From NCBI GenBank assembly GCA_038750655.1, contig JBCDGZ010000033.1, positions 1 to 54,290 on the forward strand: a DNA stretch of 54,290 nt, in the 5' to 3' direction. Below are positions 1 to 7,999 of this stretch, piece by piece; the first letter of the stretch is position 1, and the number at the start of each line of letters is the position of its first letter. Both the position numbers and the translations under genes were made by a program. Below the pieces are notes generated by a model, which saw nothing but the letters and a program-made list of their open reading frames with translations, searched no databases and was not told the DNA's origin. Source of the DNA: JBCDGZ01 sp038750655 (GTDB taxonomy: Bacteria > Bacteroidota > Bacteroidia > Chitinophagales > Saprospiraceae).

Positions 1-488
1 CCTATAATTACCCCATCACACCAGAAATGCACTGGCTCATTCAAGAGATACTCAACTGTAAGCGTAAGGGCCTCTACAAACGCTTTTTTCTGGAAGCTAA
101 GGTCACCGAACTGTTGCTGCTGCAACTCGAACAGATTAGCGCCTTCAAGCATTCCAACGTCCAGTCGCTCAGAAAGTCAGATGTCGAGAGGATGTACGCC
201 GTCAAAGACTACCTTAGTGGGCACCTCGACGAACCTTGTACGCTCCCGGAGCTGGCGCAGCTTTTTGGCACTAACGAGTACAGCTTGAAAAAGGGCTTTA
301 AAGCCGTTTTCGGAACGACTGTTTTCAACTATTGGACGGCGGTCAAGATGAACTTTGCCAAGCAGATGTTGCTGGATGAAAACAGGCCGATCAGCGAGGT
401 GGCCGATCGAATTGGCTATAAGAACCCTCAACATTTTACAACAGCTTTCAAAAAGCGCTTTGGTTATCCGCCCAGTCATATCCGCTAG
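1..488 (+). CDS. AraC family transcriptional regulator, C-terminal part
   Basis: The reading frame is open from base 3, so the N-terminus lies outside the window; the ATG at base 27 is probably internal. The last 100 residues form the double helix-turn-helix of AraC/XylS proteins, including LPELAQLFGTNEYSLKKGFK for the first HTH and ISEVADRIGYKNPQHFTTAF for the second. The preceding segment (ITPEMHWLIQEILNC, then LEAKVTELLLLQLEQ) is the linker typical of Bacteroidota AraC regulators that follow a small ligand-binding domain. It should be a cytoplasmic DNA-binding regulator; effector and targets cannot be seen. The gene downstream is on the other strand, so no operon is indicated. Confidence 0.9.
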   Translation, partial: YNYPITPEMHWLIQEILNCKRKGLYKRFFLEAKVTELLLLQLEQISAFKHSNVQSLRKSDVERMYAVKDYLSGHLDEPCTLPELAQLFGTNEYSLKKGFKAVFGTTVFNYWTAVKMNFAKQMLLDENRPISEVADRIGYKNPQHFTTAFKKRFGYPPSHIR

Positions 489-552
489 GACCATTAACTC
501 GCTCAACGCCATTTTTTCTATCCTCACATTATTTCCAAGTGGATTTAACTCC

Positions 553-1128
553 CTACTTTTTACTTCTGATGCGGCTCAGGGTTTCTTGAGAAATGCCCAA
601 TAAGGAGGCAATATGCCCAAGATTAACCCTTTGGGTAAGGTCGGGGAAAGCGGAGAGCAAGAGGTCGTATTTCTCTTTAGCCGACATGAACAGGAAGCCT
701 TTGTAGAAGTTGTCGATGTAAGCCAGTTGTTCCTCTGCGGTGATTCGCCCGAAGGTCTGCATGCGAGGATATTGGGCGTAGAGCTGCTGAAGCTCTGGGT
801 AGGCTATGGAGCAGAGGGTCGCATCTTCCAGCAGCTCCAGCTGTTCGTGGGAGGGGGTTCTGGAAAGGAAGCTGCCCCAGGCAGTGAGAAGCTGTGCTTC
901 GCGATAAATCCAGGAGGTCACCTCTTTTCCATCATAGTAATAAAAGGTGCGGGCAGTCCCCTGTATCATTAAAAAGAGGCGGTGGGCGACCTGTCCTTCT
1001 TTGAGCAGTAAAGTACCTTTGGGCAATTCTTCAACTCGACAAGCTTGATCAATAGCATCGGCCAGCCCTTGATTGATCTGGACTTTGCTGTTGACAAACT
1101 GGGAGAGGGAGTTGATGGTAGTGTTCAT
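553..1128 (-). CDS. Crp/Fnr family transcriptional regulator
   Basis: A 191-residue protein if begun at the ATG at 1128 (MNTTINSLSQF); a longer frame reaches 1179 only from a TTG. Residues about 25-125 match a cyclic-nucleotide-binding-like beta-roll (LPKGTLLLKEGQVAHRLFLM). The C-terminus holds a short winged HTH ending VNLGHIASLLGISQETLSRI. This architecture is common in Bacteroidota, where the effector is usually unknown and the residues that bind cAMP are often absent. It lies downstream of the SDR and MarR genes on the same strand, 95 bp beyond the SDR stop and separated by a strong hairpin, so it may be transcribed separately. Confidence 0.88.
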   Translation of the reverse strand: MNTTINSLSQFVNSKVQINQGLADAIDQACRVEELPKGTLLLKEGQVAHRLFLMIQGTARTFYYYDGKEVTSWIYREAQLLTAWGSFLSRTPSHEQLELLEDATLCSIAYPELQQLYAQYPRMQTFGRITAEEQLAYIDNFYKGFLFMSAKEKYDLLLSAFPDLTQRVNLGHIASLLGISQETLSRIRSKK

Positions 1129-1163
1129 GGTATGAGGCGGTTTCCGTTTTGAAGTTGATAACA

Positions 1164-1199
1164 GCAAGAGCCATCTCAATCGCTTGAGACGGCTCCTGC
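1164..1199. terminator. Hairpin between SDR gene and Crp gene
   Basis: A 12-bp stem with one wobble (GAGCCATCTCAA, loop TCGC, TTGAGACGGCTC), extended by GCA/TGC beyond a mismatch. No T-run follows it on either strand, so it is not a classical intrinsic terminator. It may attenuate minus-strand read-through or stabilise the 3' end of the SDR transcript. Confidence 0.45.
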
Positions 1200-1223
1200 A
1201 AGAGTGGGTGTGTATTTATTTGT

Positions 1224-2108
1224 TTATTGTTTTTGTGGAACCTTGAGTTCCAACATATCGCCCATGCCGAAGGCATTGTAGATTCCAGAGGTAATTTGTT
1301 CTAGTGACTCGTTGTAGGGTTTGATGTGATCACCCATGCCCATTTTGTCTACTACGGTCCGGAAGGGCCGCTGGCCAGCTGGGGTGGCCACCAAACCAGC
1401 GATGGCATCTGCCACATCCTGCGGATTCTGAGCGGGGTTAGACGCCAGCGCACCCTCAAAGCTTTCGAACATCTGATGAGGAGCCTGGACCATCTCGCCG
1501 TAGCTATCATCCTGCGAGTGATCAGAAGGGCGGATTAAGCTATCGAAGAAAGTCGTCGGGTAGCCGCCGGGCTCAACGAGGGTGGAGTCGATACCGAAGC
1601 CGGAAAGCTCGGTACGGTAGTTCTCTGCGATGGCTTCAACGGCCCATTTCGAGGCATTGTAGGGGCCATAGAAGGGCATGGTCATTCGGCCAAGGAGGCT
1701 AGAGACGTGGATCAGCAGCCCGGAGCCTTGGCCTCTTAGATGCGGCAGCGCCGCCCGGTTGACCCGCTGAATGCCGAAGACATTGATGTCGAAGAGGCGC
1801 TGAAAATCTTCGGGGGTAAATTGCTCCTGTAAGCCCAGTACGCCTACGCCAGCGTTGTTGATGACCACATCCAGGCCGCCGAGCGCAGCGATGGCCCCTT
1901 GGACACCATTATTGACGCTGTCATTATTAGTTACGTCAATCTCGACAATGCTGGCCCCGGCTGCTTTCAGCTCCTCGGCATTGGCTTTATTCTTACCATC
2001 AACATTGCGCATCGACGCAGCAACATGATGTCCCTGTTCTAGTAGTGTCTTTACGGTCAGCTTACCAAAACCGCCGCTTGCTCCGGTGATTAAAATCTTT
2101 TTGCTCAT
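1224..2108 (-). CDS. SDR family NAD(P)-dependent oxidoreductase
   Basis: A 294-residue short-chain dehydrogenase/reductase. The cofactor motif TGASGGFG is at residues 8-15, NNAG at 84-87, the catalytic serine region HVSSLLG near 134-140 and the YxxxK pair (Y150, K154) in GPYNASKWA. Length and motifs fit the classical SDR type with a C-terminal substrate extension. The substrate cannot be predicted. The gene follows the MarR regulator with a 36-bp gap on the same strand, so the two probably form an operon and the SDR is a likely MarR target. Confidence 0.93.
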   Translation of the reverse strand: MSKKILITGASGGFGKLTVKTLLEQGHHVAASMRNVDGKNKANAEELKAAGASIVEIDVTNNDSVNNGVQGAIAALGGLDVVINNAGVGVLGLQEQFTPEDFQRLFDINVFGIQRVNRAALPHLRGQGSGLLIHVSSLLGRMTMPFYGPYNASKWAVEAIAENYRTELSGFGIDSTLVEPGGYPTTFFDSLIRPSDHSQDDSYGEMVQAPHQMFESFEGALASNPAQNPQDVADAIAGLVATPAGQRPFRTVVDKMGMGDHIKPYNESLEQITSGIYNAFGMGDMLELKVPQKQ

Positions 2109-2144
2109 TTCAAATACTGAATTTATGTTGGGGGTTAAAAGATA

Positions 2145-2570
2145 CTAGTCTAGTCGCTTGGCGGCCTCGTAGATATTACTGGTTAGCTCTTGGCTGAAGG
2201 ACTGGCCGAGGACGTCCGTGTAGCGCTGGTAGAGGTCGGCCCAGGCGGCTTTGATCTGCGGCAATAGCGCCAGGCTAGCCTCAGTAGGGTAGACCTCCGT
2301 TGTTCTGCCCACGCGGCGGCGCTCCAATAGCCCTCGATGCTCCATTTTCTCAATCAACCGCGTCACTGTAGAGGGCGTTAGCTGCATTTGTTGGCAGATG
2401 GCCTTGGGTTGAATACCCGCCTGCTCATTCACCGTGATCAGTAGAATAGCGTAGGAGGAACTCAGTCCTACCTTGGCAAAAACCTCATCCGCCATACGCG
2501 TCATGGTTCGAGCCAAGGCATTGGCCGAAAAGTAAAGGCAGCCGCAATATTTAGAATCACACTTTTCCAC
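2145..2570 (-). CDS. MarR family transcriptional regulator with N-terminal cysteines
   Basis: MarR-type winged HTH: AICQQMQLTPSTVTRLIEKM is the recognition region, followed by the wing RRRVGRTTEVYPTE. I place the start at the GTG at 2570, giving 141 residues beginning VEKCDSKYCGC. The frame continues to a TTG at 2597, but that would put the start inside a palindrome that looks like the operator. Three cysteines within the first 12 residues, before a conserved FSANALAR segment, suggest redox or metal sensing; this is inference. Downstream is an SDR and the divergent neighbour is an AhpD-like protein, both plausible stress-response targets. Confidence 0.85.
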   Translation of the reverse strand: MEKCDSKYCGCLYFSANALARTMTRMADEVFAKVGLSSSYAILLITVNEQAGIQPKAICQQMQLTPSTVTRLIEKMEHRGLLERRRVGRTTEVYPTEASLALLPQIKAAWADLYQRYTDVLGQSFSQELTSNIYEAAKRLD

Positions 2571-2577
2571 TACTCTA

Positions 2578-2597
2578 TTATTTGTATGTACAAACAA
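2578..2597. promoter_or_regulatory. Palindromic operator upstream of the MarR gene
   Basis: TTATTTGTA-TG-TACAAACAA: 9-bp arms with one mismatch and a perfect TTTGTA/TACAAA core at 2581-2594. It starts 8 bp upstream of the GTG at 2570, where MarR proteins commonly bind their own promoters. It also lies in the intergenic region shared with the divergent AhpD-like gene. Confidence 0.55.
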
Positions 2598-2783
2598 CTG
2601 AATGAAAGGTTTTGTTTTGAGGAATAATTATTTTTTGCGATTTATCACTTCACTGCCTTATCCAGCTAAATCCAGCCTTTGACCCAATTAACCAAATAAC
2701 TGGACTTTTACACAAAGCAAAGCTTCACTAGGTGACGGACCTTTACAGAGACAATTTTTTCTATTTCAAACAATCCAAGAAAA

Positions 2784-3362
2784 ATGAAAGAAACATTAAG
2801 AGGATTCAAAATGGATATTGCCTCTAACGAACCGGCGGAAGTCACTGAGGTGTTCAACTGGTACGAAGAGAATTTTCAATTTGTGCCCAATTTAGCGAAG
2901 GTGATGAGTGCCTCGCCGGCACTGCTGCGATCCTACTGGCAAACGCAGATGAATTTGCAGCAAATGGGGCTGCTTCGCCCTGAAGAGCATAATATTATTC
3001 AAATGACCATCGCTGTGGAGAATCAATGTAAGTATTGTACTGCAGGACACCACATGGCCGGGCAGGTCTTTTTTCAATCAAAAGAAGAAGACCTGCAGGC
3101 AATCAGAAAGCAGGGGAAACTGAGTGAGGAGCGCTTCGATGCGCTGGTGGATTTCACTAAAAAAGTGTACCAAAACCAGGGACGCGTAGCGGACGGCGAT
3201 CTGGAAGCTTTCTTTGCTGCGGGCTATGATAGGGGACAGGCACTGGAAGTGGTGACCAATATTGCTGCTAAGGTGATGTCCAATTTTGTCAATCAATTGT
3301 CTCTTAATGAGCTTGATGAGGCCTTCGCTCCTTTAGCAGAGGGCTTGGAGTTTGCGCAATAG
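2784..3362 (+). CDS. Carboxymuconolactone decarboxylase/AhpD-like protein
   Basis: A 192-residue helical protein of the CMD/AhpD superfamily. The signature is ENQCKYCTAGHH, with C82 and C85 forming a CxxC and H89 following, the redox-active arrangement of AhpD-type peroxidase partners. The upstream NLAKVMSASPALLRSYWQ segment is typical of the 'peroxidase-related' subgroup. It probably takes part in peroxide or thiol chemistry in the cytoplasm, but a substrate cannot be named. It is divergent from the cysteine-bearing MarR regulator, with 186-213 bp between starts depending on the MarR start, so coregulation is likely. Confidence 0.85.
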   Translation: MKETLRGFKMDIASNEPAEVTEVFNWYEENFQFVPNLAKVMSASPALLRSYWQTQMNLQQMGLLRPEEHNIIQMTIAVENQCKYCTAGHHMAGQVFFQSKEEDLQAIRKQGKLSEERFDALVDFTKKVYQNQGRVADGDLEAFFAAGYDRGQALEVVTNIAAKVMSNFVNQLSLNELDEAFAPLAEGLEFAQ

Positions 3363-3955
3363 CTATTATCGATCTTGTAAGTTTAGCAGGCTGAGTCTTC
3401 AGGTCCCGAAGGGCCCTGTGGCTCGGCCATTTGATCTTCTACGGCCACAAATCCTCTTCTAACCCTCCAAACAGCACCTCGAACCCTTTGTCACAAAAAT
3501 AAAGGTTATACTGCTTCATGATACGGAAACGGGCATAGCCCTTATCGTTATTTTAATGGCGGATATTACTCATAATGGTGACTGGATTAGGAAAAAAGAT
3601 TTAAATCGAACTTTTTGTTGCAGTTTGTCGTTATAGGAAAATATGAGGCAAGTTTTACCATTTTTTACTGTCACTGATGCCTATCAGTTTTTTTTTGACA
3701 ACCTAACCACTCCTTCTGCCAATATTTTCTCATCCTTAACTTCGGTTGATGGCTATATTGAGCACAGAATACCCTCGTTCTTAAAAACAGATAATACCAA
3801 ATAGTAGAAAAACCAATTACCAAAAAACAACTGCATACATACAAGGTAAGGAGGAGAAGCTCCAATTACCGAAGATAATGAGGCAGGAAATTACTGCCGA
3901 AAAGGGCGATTAATAGAGTGACTATATTTTGAAATCAATCAATAAAATCAATAAT
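3363..3955. other. Gene-poor stretch, 593 bp
   Basis: No convincing gene on either strand. It contains a short coding-like remnant on the minus strand (3439-3552), a GC-rich stem without a T-run near 3389-3411 (CAGGTCC/GGCCCTG), and AT-rich sequence before the next gene. A 64-codon hydrophobic minus-strand frame at 3671-3865 was judged spurious. Confidence 0.6.
3439..3552 (-). pseudogene. Possible C-terminal remnant of a degraded gene
   Basis: The minus strand encodes about 37 residues (including FRIMKQYNLYFCDKGFEVLF) ending at a TAG and bounded upstream by a TAA, with no start codon nearby. The residue composition looks like real protein rather than random translation, so it may be the end of a decayed gene. 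I do not recognise a family. Confidence 0.3.
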
Positions 3956-4168
3956 ATGCGTAGAAAGAAAGCATTTAAAAAGACGACTGGACATTATTTT
4001 TTCAATGTTAATATGGGATACCAGAATAATATTACGATTTCCCGTAAAACTAGAGAAGAAGCGGTCTATGCTTTTTCTAACTATCTCAAGCAAGGAAAGG
4101 ATTGTGAATGGCTAGGAAAATGGGATGGTAGCACCTTCGTAGATAGTGAATATACCGAAGCTGCATAA
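3956..4168 (+). CDS. Small hypothetical protein
   Basis: A 70-residue basic protein starting at the ATG at 3956 (MRRKKAFKKTT); the frame extends upstream only to a TTG at 3929. It is predicted soluble, with no signal peptide or membrane segment, and has aromatic-rich stretches (GHYFFNVNMGYQNN, CEWLGKWDGSTF). Two hairpins, the second with a T-run, follow the stop and support it as a real transcription unit. I do not recognise the family. Confidence 0.55.
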   Translation: MRRKKAFKKTTGHYFFNVNMGYQNNITISRKTREEAVYAFSNYLKQGKDCEWLGKWDGSTFVDSEYTEAA

Positions 4169-4181
4169 CTATTACTCCTCT

Positions 4182-4207
4182 AGTGACCTTACTCACTGTA
4201 GGTCGCT
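4182..4207 (+). terminator. Hairpin after the small hypothetical gene
   Basis: AGTGACCT and AGGTCGCT pair (one wobble) around a 10-nt loop, 14 bp after the stop codon. No T-run follows directly; it may act with the hairpin just downstream. Confidence 0.4.
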
Positions 4208-4215
4208 ATTATAAT

Positions 4216-4253
4216 ACAAGTGCTCTGACAGTAGTCAGGGCCTTTGTATTTTT
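4216..4253 (+). terminator. Rho-independent terminator
   Basis: ACAAGTGCTCTGAC, loop AGTA, GTCAGGGCCTTTGT, then ATTTTT. The stem has a perfect CTGAC/GTCAG core and two mismatches. It ends the small hypothetical gene's transcript. Confidence 0.7.
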
Positions 4254-4571
4254 ACCCTCTTTTTACTTTTTTCGACCAAGAGATTCCCGCCTCTAAGGTC
4301 TATCTGGCATTTATTCCACTATTATCTTCTCCTTCAGTACCTGAATTTATTCATCAATGGAATCACCTTACCGCTTGATGGTTACCCAAAATGCGCTTTT
4401 CGGGGCTTTTTAAGCAAATTTTGCCCTCAATTATCCCCTGTAGTGTTCCGAGGTACAAGTTTGTTTAAAAAAAGTTGAAATTTTTTACAAAAAACTAGAA
4501 CCAAACTCATGGTTTGATGTTTTACTAATAAATATGATAGTAATACTACTAATTAAGATAGCTTGAATAAA

Positions 4572-5120
4572 ATGTATGAAATGAAAGATTCCAAATTCGC
4601 CCGCGACTTCGATTCGCTTAGCAACTACCTCAAGCGCTTCGCGCTCAAATTGACTAAAGATGTAGATTTTGCTGACGATCTCTTTCAGGAAACGGCCCTA
4701 AACGCCTTCCGGCACAAGGATAAGTACAGAGAGAATACGAACATGAAAGCTTGGTTGTCCACCATAATGAAGAATTCTTTTATCAATCATTTCAGGAAGA
4801 AGAAGCGATGGAACCTTATACAGGATACAAGCGCAGATCAGTATACCCTTAATCACACGCAGACGGTTGCTAATGATGGAGAGATGAACATCGCCGTTGA
4901 TGAAATCTATTCGATTATCAACTCGCTCAGCGAAGAGTATAAAGTACCTTTTCTCATGGCTTATAATGGTTACCGTTACCATGAGATTCAAGAGCGGCTC
5001 AAGGATATTCCCCTAGGTACTGTAAAGAGCCGTATTCATCATGCCCGTAGGATATTGAAAAGAAAAATGGCAGAACGCTACACCACTGTAGAGTTAGCCT
5101 CTTTGGTTTATCAAAATTAA
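4572..5120 (+). CDS. RNA polymerase ECF-type sigma factor
   Basis: A 182-residue sigma-70 family protein. Region 2 includes DFADDLFQETALNAFR and the DNA-melting segment TNMKAWLSTIMKNSFINHFR. Region 4 includes LSEEYKVPFLMAYNGYRYHEI and the recognition helix PLGTVKSRIHHARRILKRKM. The first usable ATG is at 4572; the frame opens at a TTG at 4563. Its stop overlaps the start of the TetR gene by one base (TAATG), which implies translational coupling. No anti-sigma factor is adjacent, so activity may be set by expression level through the coupled regulator (inference). Confidence 0.93.
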   Translation: MYEMKDSKFARDFDSLSNYLKRFALKLTKDVDFADDLFQETALNAFRHKDKYRENTNMKAWLSTIMKNSFINHFRKKKRWNLIQDTSADQYTLNHTQTVANDGEMNIAVDEIYSIINSLSEEYKVPFLMAYNGYRYHEIQERLKDIPLGTVKSRIHHARRILKRKMAERYTTVELASLVYQN

Positions 5121-5905
5121 TGGGTCTTATGACTTACTTTGTTCAAGTCCAAATCAATCCGAATCTTTATCTGAAAAACCCACAAGAAACAAAATTAGGG
5201 CGGCGTATCATTGAGCACAGTGTGTTGCTTATAGATGAGATCGGGTTAGAGCAGTTCAATTTTAAGAAATTAGCACGCCGTATTTCTGCCTCTGAGGCAT
5301 CTATATATCGCTATTTCGAAAATAAGCATCATCTCTTTGTCTACCTCCTGAATTGGTATTGGGAATGGATGATTGCTCGGATCAACCTCAATACCCTCAA
5401 TGTTACCGATCCGGTTACGCGATTAAAAGTCATCATCCGCATCATTGTGGATACGGCCAACAAGAATATGGCCATCGAGTTTGTGGACGAGGAAATTCTG
5501 CACAAGATCGTAGTGCGCGAAGGTGCCAAGGCTTACCATCATAAGCTGGTCGATGAGGACAATTCTGAGGGCTTTTTCCTGGCCTATAAGCGCCTGTGCG
5601 AATTGATTGCTACTACGATAACGGAATTGCGGCCTGACTTCCCGTATCCCAAGGCGCTAGCCAGCACTATTATCGAAACGGCCAATAATAATCTCTACTT
5701 CGCACGCCACCTGCCTCGATTGACTGATTTAAAGAAGGGAGAGGGGGAGGACGATCTCAACGATCAGGTAGAAACGATGCTGGAATTCTTCACCACTAGT
5801 CTGGTGCACTACGATAAACGAAATATTATTGCTCCTGTGAGCAAAAAAATCGAAACATCGCGAAAACCTATACAAGTAATGAATGGCGCTAATCACAGTA
5901 GATAG
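5120..5905 (+). CDS. TetR/AcrR family transcriptional regulator
   Basis: 261 residues. The N-terminal TetR DNA-binding domain lies at about 25-75 (RRIIEHSVLLIDEIGLEQF, then the HTH FKKLARRISASEASIYRYFE). The C-terminal ligand domain is unassigned and has a helix-rich region with ANNNLYFARHLP near 195. The ATG shares its first base with the sigma factor stop codon. A sigma factor and a TetR repressor in one coupled unit suggests the pair governs the same promoter set. The next gene, a prohibitin-like lipoprotein, begins 56 bp downstream on the same strand and may be in the operon. Confidence 0.9.
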   Translation: MGLMTYFVQVQINPNLYLKNPQETKLGRRIIEHSVLLIDEIGLEQFNFKKLARRISASEASIYRYFENKHHLFVYLLNWYWEWMIARINLNTLNVTDPVTRLKVIIRIIVDTANKNMAIEFVDEEILHKIVVREGAKAYHHKLVDEDNSEGFFLAYKRLCELIATTITELRPDFPYPKALASTIIETANNNLYFARHLPRLTDLKKGEGEDDLNDQVETMLEFFTTSLVHYDKRNIIAPVSKKIETSRKPIQVMNGANHSR

Positions 5906-5961
5906 CCCTAACTGATTAGCCTCCAATAAGAAATGTTTAACCATCAAAAATATTATGGCTT

Positions 5962-6798
5962 ATGACTATGTCAAATGTCTTTAAATTTGCAGTCGGTTTT
6001 TTTGTAATTGTTTTATTCGCGAGCTGTGCAACGATCAGAGAAGGAGAGGTAGGAGTAAAGCGTAAGCTGGGTAAGTTTGACAATCAGCCCTATACTAAAG
6101 GTATCACCTTTTACAACCCCTTTACCACCAGAATGATGAAGATTTCTACCCAGACAGAAAACCTGGAAGTAGAATTGACCATCCCTTCAAAGGAAGGTTT
6201 GACCATCCTCTCCGAAGTTTCCATCCTTTATAATGTTGATGGAAAAAAAGCTGCCGAGCTGCTGCGTAGCATCGGAGTTGATTTCGAACGAAATGTTATC
6301 CTACCTGTTTTCCGCTCTGCTGTAGCCGATGTAACCTCCCGCTTCTACGCCAAAGATATGCATACTGGCGAACGTGCAATCATTGAAGTTGCGATCCGTG
6401 ACCAAATGACGAAACTGATGGAGGGAAAGGGAATTGAAGTGGAGGCCGTACTGCTCAAGAGTATCCAACTGCCTCGTAGCCTGGCCCGCGCCATCGAAGA
6501 AAAACTGGAGGCCGAGCAGCAAGCGCAGCGTATGGAATTCGTCCTAGAGCAAGCTAAGCGCGAAGCTGAGCAGAAGCGAATCGAAGCTAAGGGTATTAGA
6601 GATGCCCAATTGATTATCGCTGAAGGATTGAATGATAAAATCCTACAGTTTAAGTCCCTCGAAGCTTTCGAGCAGCTGGCTAAGTCCCCTAATGCCAAAG
6701 TGATTATTACCGATGGAGACCTCCCTATGATTATGGATGATACTCCAACGACTCCCGCCACCAATATTTCTAACAGAAGAATGCGAGGCGGTAACTAA
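5962..6798 (+). CDS. SPFH/Band 7 (prohibitin-like) lipoprotein
   Basis: 278 residues. The first 22 form a hydrophobic signal ending FASC, a lipobox with C22 as the probable lipidated residue. Residues about 25-190 match the SPFH/prohibitin domain (REGEVGVKRKLGKF, YNPFTTRMMKI, VEVAIRDQMTKLMEGKGIEVEA). A charged, alanine-rich coiled coil follows (EEKLEAEQQAQRMEFVLEQA). Prohibitin-like proteins form large membrane ring assemblies that organise lipids and proteases; which one applies here is unknown. The gene ends at a strong terminator. ATGs at 5962 and 5968 are both possible starts. Confidence 0.92.
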   Translation: MTMSNVFKFAVGFFVIVLFASCATIREGEVGVKRKLGKFDNQPYTKGITFYNPFTTRMMKISTQTENLEVELTIPSKEGLTILSEVSILYNVDGKKAAELLRSIGVDFERNVILPVFRSAVADVTSRFYAKDMHTGERAIIEVAIRDQMTKLMEGKGIEVEAVLLKSIQLPRSLARAIEEKLEAEQQAQRMEFVLEQAKREAEQKRIEAKGIRDAQLIIAEGLNDKILQFKSLEAFEQLAKSPNAKVIITDGDLPMIMDDTPTTPATNISNRRMRGGN

Positions 6799-6846
6799 CT
6801 CCAAGAGACTATCCTATTTTGTTTGAGTACTAATACCAATGCCCGA

Positions 6847-6882
6847 GGCGAGGTGATGCCAGTCACCTCGCCCCTTTTTTTT
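6847..6882. terminator. Strong intrinsic terminator
   Basis: A perfect 10-bp stem (GGCGAGGTGA, loop TGCCAG, TCACCTCGCC) followed by CC and a run of nine T. It ends the prohibitin transcript on the plus strand and lies directly beyond the stop of the convergent metallo-hydrolase gene. Confidence 0.9.
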
Positions 6883-7921
6883 ATTCTTCCCACCAAGACG
6901 CAGTATACGAAGAATCGACGGTAAAGAGTTGACCCAGCGGCGGCAGCATATAATCCAATTTCTTTTCTTGAGCACATTGGACAAACTGCTCAGCCGGTTC
7001 GGTCCAGGTATGTTGGTAAGAAAGGGCGAACCCTGCCCAATGGACGGGCATTACCTTCTTAGCCCCAGCGTCGAGCGCAGCGAGAATGCTTTCATCAGGA
7101 AAGAGGTGAATCGGTTGCCAATCTTTGTTGTACTGTCCACATTCCATAAATGCAAAGTCGAAAGGGCCAAGGCGCTCGCCGATGGTCTTGAAATGCTTCC
7201 CGTAACCCCCATCTCCGCTGAACCAGATCGTCTGACTTCCGCTGTTGAAAGCCCAGCCGCCCCAGAGTGATTTCAGTCGATCCCGTAGGCCTCGGCCAGA
7301 GAAGTGGCGGGTTGGTGTGAAAGTGATCTCGATGTCTTCTAGCGGGTGCTGATCCCACCAGTCGAACTCGGTAATCTGTTCGTCGGGGACGCCCCAGCTG
7401 ACGAGGTGCCGCTTGACGCCCAGGGCGACGAAGTACCGGTGCGTGCGCGATTGGAGCCTTTGGATGCTGTCATAGTCCAGATGGTCATAGTGATCGTGAG
7501 TCAACAGCACGAGGTCAATCTCCGGGAATTCGTCAATGAGGTCGAGCGTATTTTCCGAAAAGCGGCGAGTTGGAAAGGGAGCGATGGGGGTGGTGTTTGG
7601 TCCCAGCATCGGATCGATGAGCAGGGTCTTGTTGTTGATGCGCATCAGCAGGGCCGAGTGCCCGTACCAGATGAATTTGGCCTGGGGGCTGGGGCGGAGG
7701 AATTCGGTTTTGTCGAAAGGCTGAATGGCTAGGGGCTTTTCGGGCTGCCGTCCGGTAGTCTGGCGGAGTTGCTTGTAGATGATACCGGGGAGCTTGAGGA
7801 GGCTGGCACTCAGAGGTGTAGGCTCTAGATTTTGAAAGCTGCCGTCGCGCCAATTCATAGATTGTGCGTAGTGCTGCTGTAGGCGCGGGGTGACTTTCCC
7901 TCCGAATTGTTTAAAGATCAT
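6881..7921 (-). CDS. MBL-fold metallo-hydrolase, NAPE-PLD-like
   Basis: 346 residues from the ATG at 7921 (MIFKQFGGKV); the frame extends to a GTG at 7978. Metallo-beta-lactamase motifs are complete: WYGHSALLMRINNKTLLIDPM, the metal motif THDHYDHLD, TRHFSGRG, FSGDGGYG and MPVHWAGF. This set matches the N-acyl-phosphatidylethanolamine phospholipase D-like/UlaG-like branch, whose members cleave phosphodiester or lipid-type bonds with two metal ions. It follows the TolC gene by 78 bp on the same strand and could be the last gene of the exporter operon. The substrate is unproven. Confidence 0.88.
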   Translation of the reverse strand: MIFKQFGGKVTPRLQQHYAQSMNWRDGSFQNLEPTPLSASLLKLPGIIYKQLRQTTGRQPEKPLAIQPFDKTEFLRPSPQAKFIWYGHSALLMRINNKTLLIDPMLGPNTTPIAPFPTRRFSENTLDLIDEFPEIDLVLLTHDHYDHLDYDSIQRLQSRTHRYFVALGVKRHLVSWGVPDEQITEFDWWDQHPLEDIEITFTPTRHFSGRGLRDRLKSLWGGWAFNSGSQTIWFSGDGGYGKHFKTIGERLGPFDFAFMECGQYNKDWQPIHLFPDESILAALDAGAKKVMPVHWAGFALSYQHTWTEPAEQFVQCAQEKKLDYMLPPLGQLFTVDSSYTASWWEE

Positions 7922-7999
7922 GTAAGGACTAATTAGTGAATCGCAACTTGACTCGGGTGATGTTCCGATGGAAAACACCGATCCCCACGACCATGTTCA

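Larger units (their letters stand above)
4169..4571. other. Intergenic region upstream of the ECF sigma gene
   Basis: About 400 bp with no gene. The first 90 bp hold two hairpins ending the preceding unit. The rest is AT-rich and should contain the promoter of the sigma-TetR operon, but I find no clear TAnnTTTG box. A small inverted repeat CAAAC-TCATG-GTTTG lies near 4503. Confidence 0.5.

Noticed and set aside
3671..3865. 64-codon hydrophobic minus-strand frame
   Set aside because: It has one hydrophobic stretch but low coding quality, no partner gene and no ribosome-binding context; it lies in AT-rich intergenic sequence.
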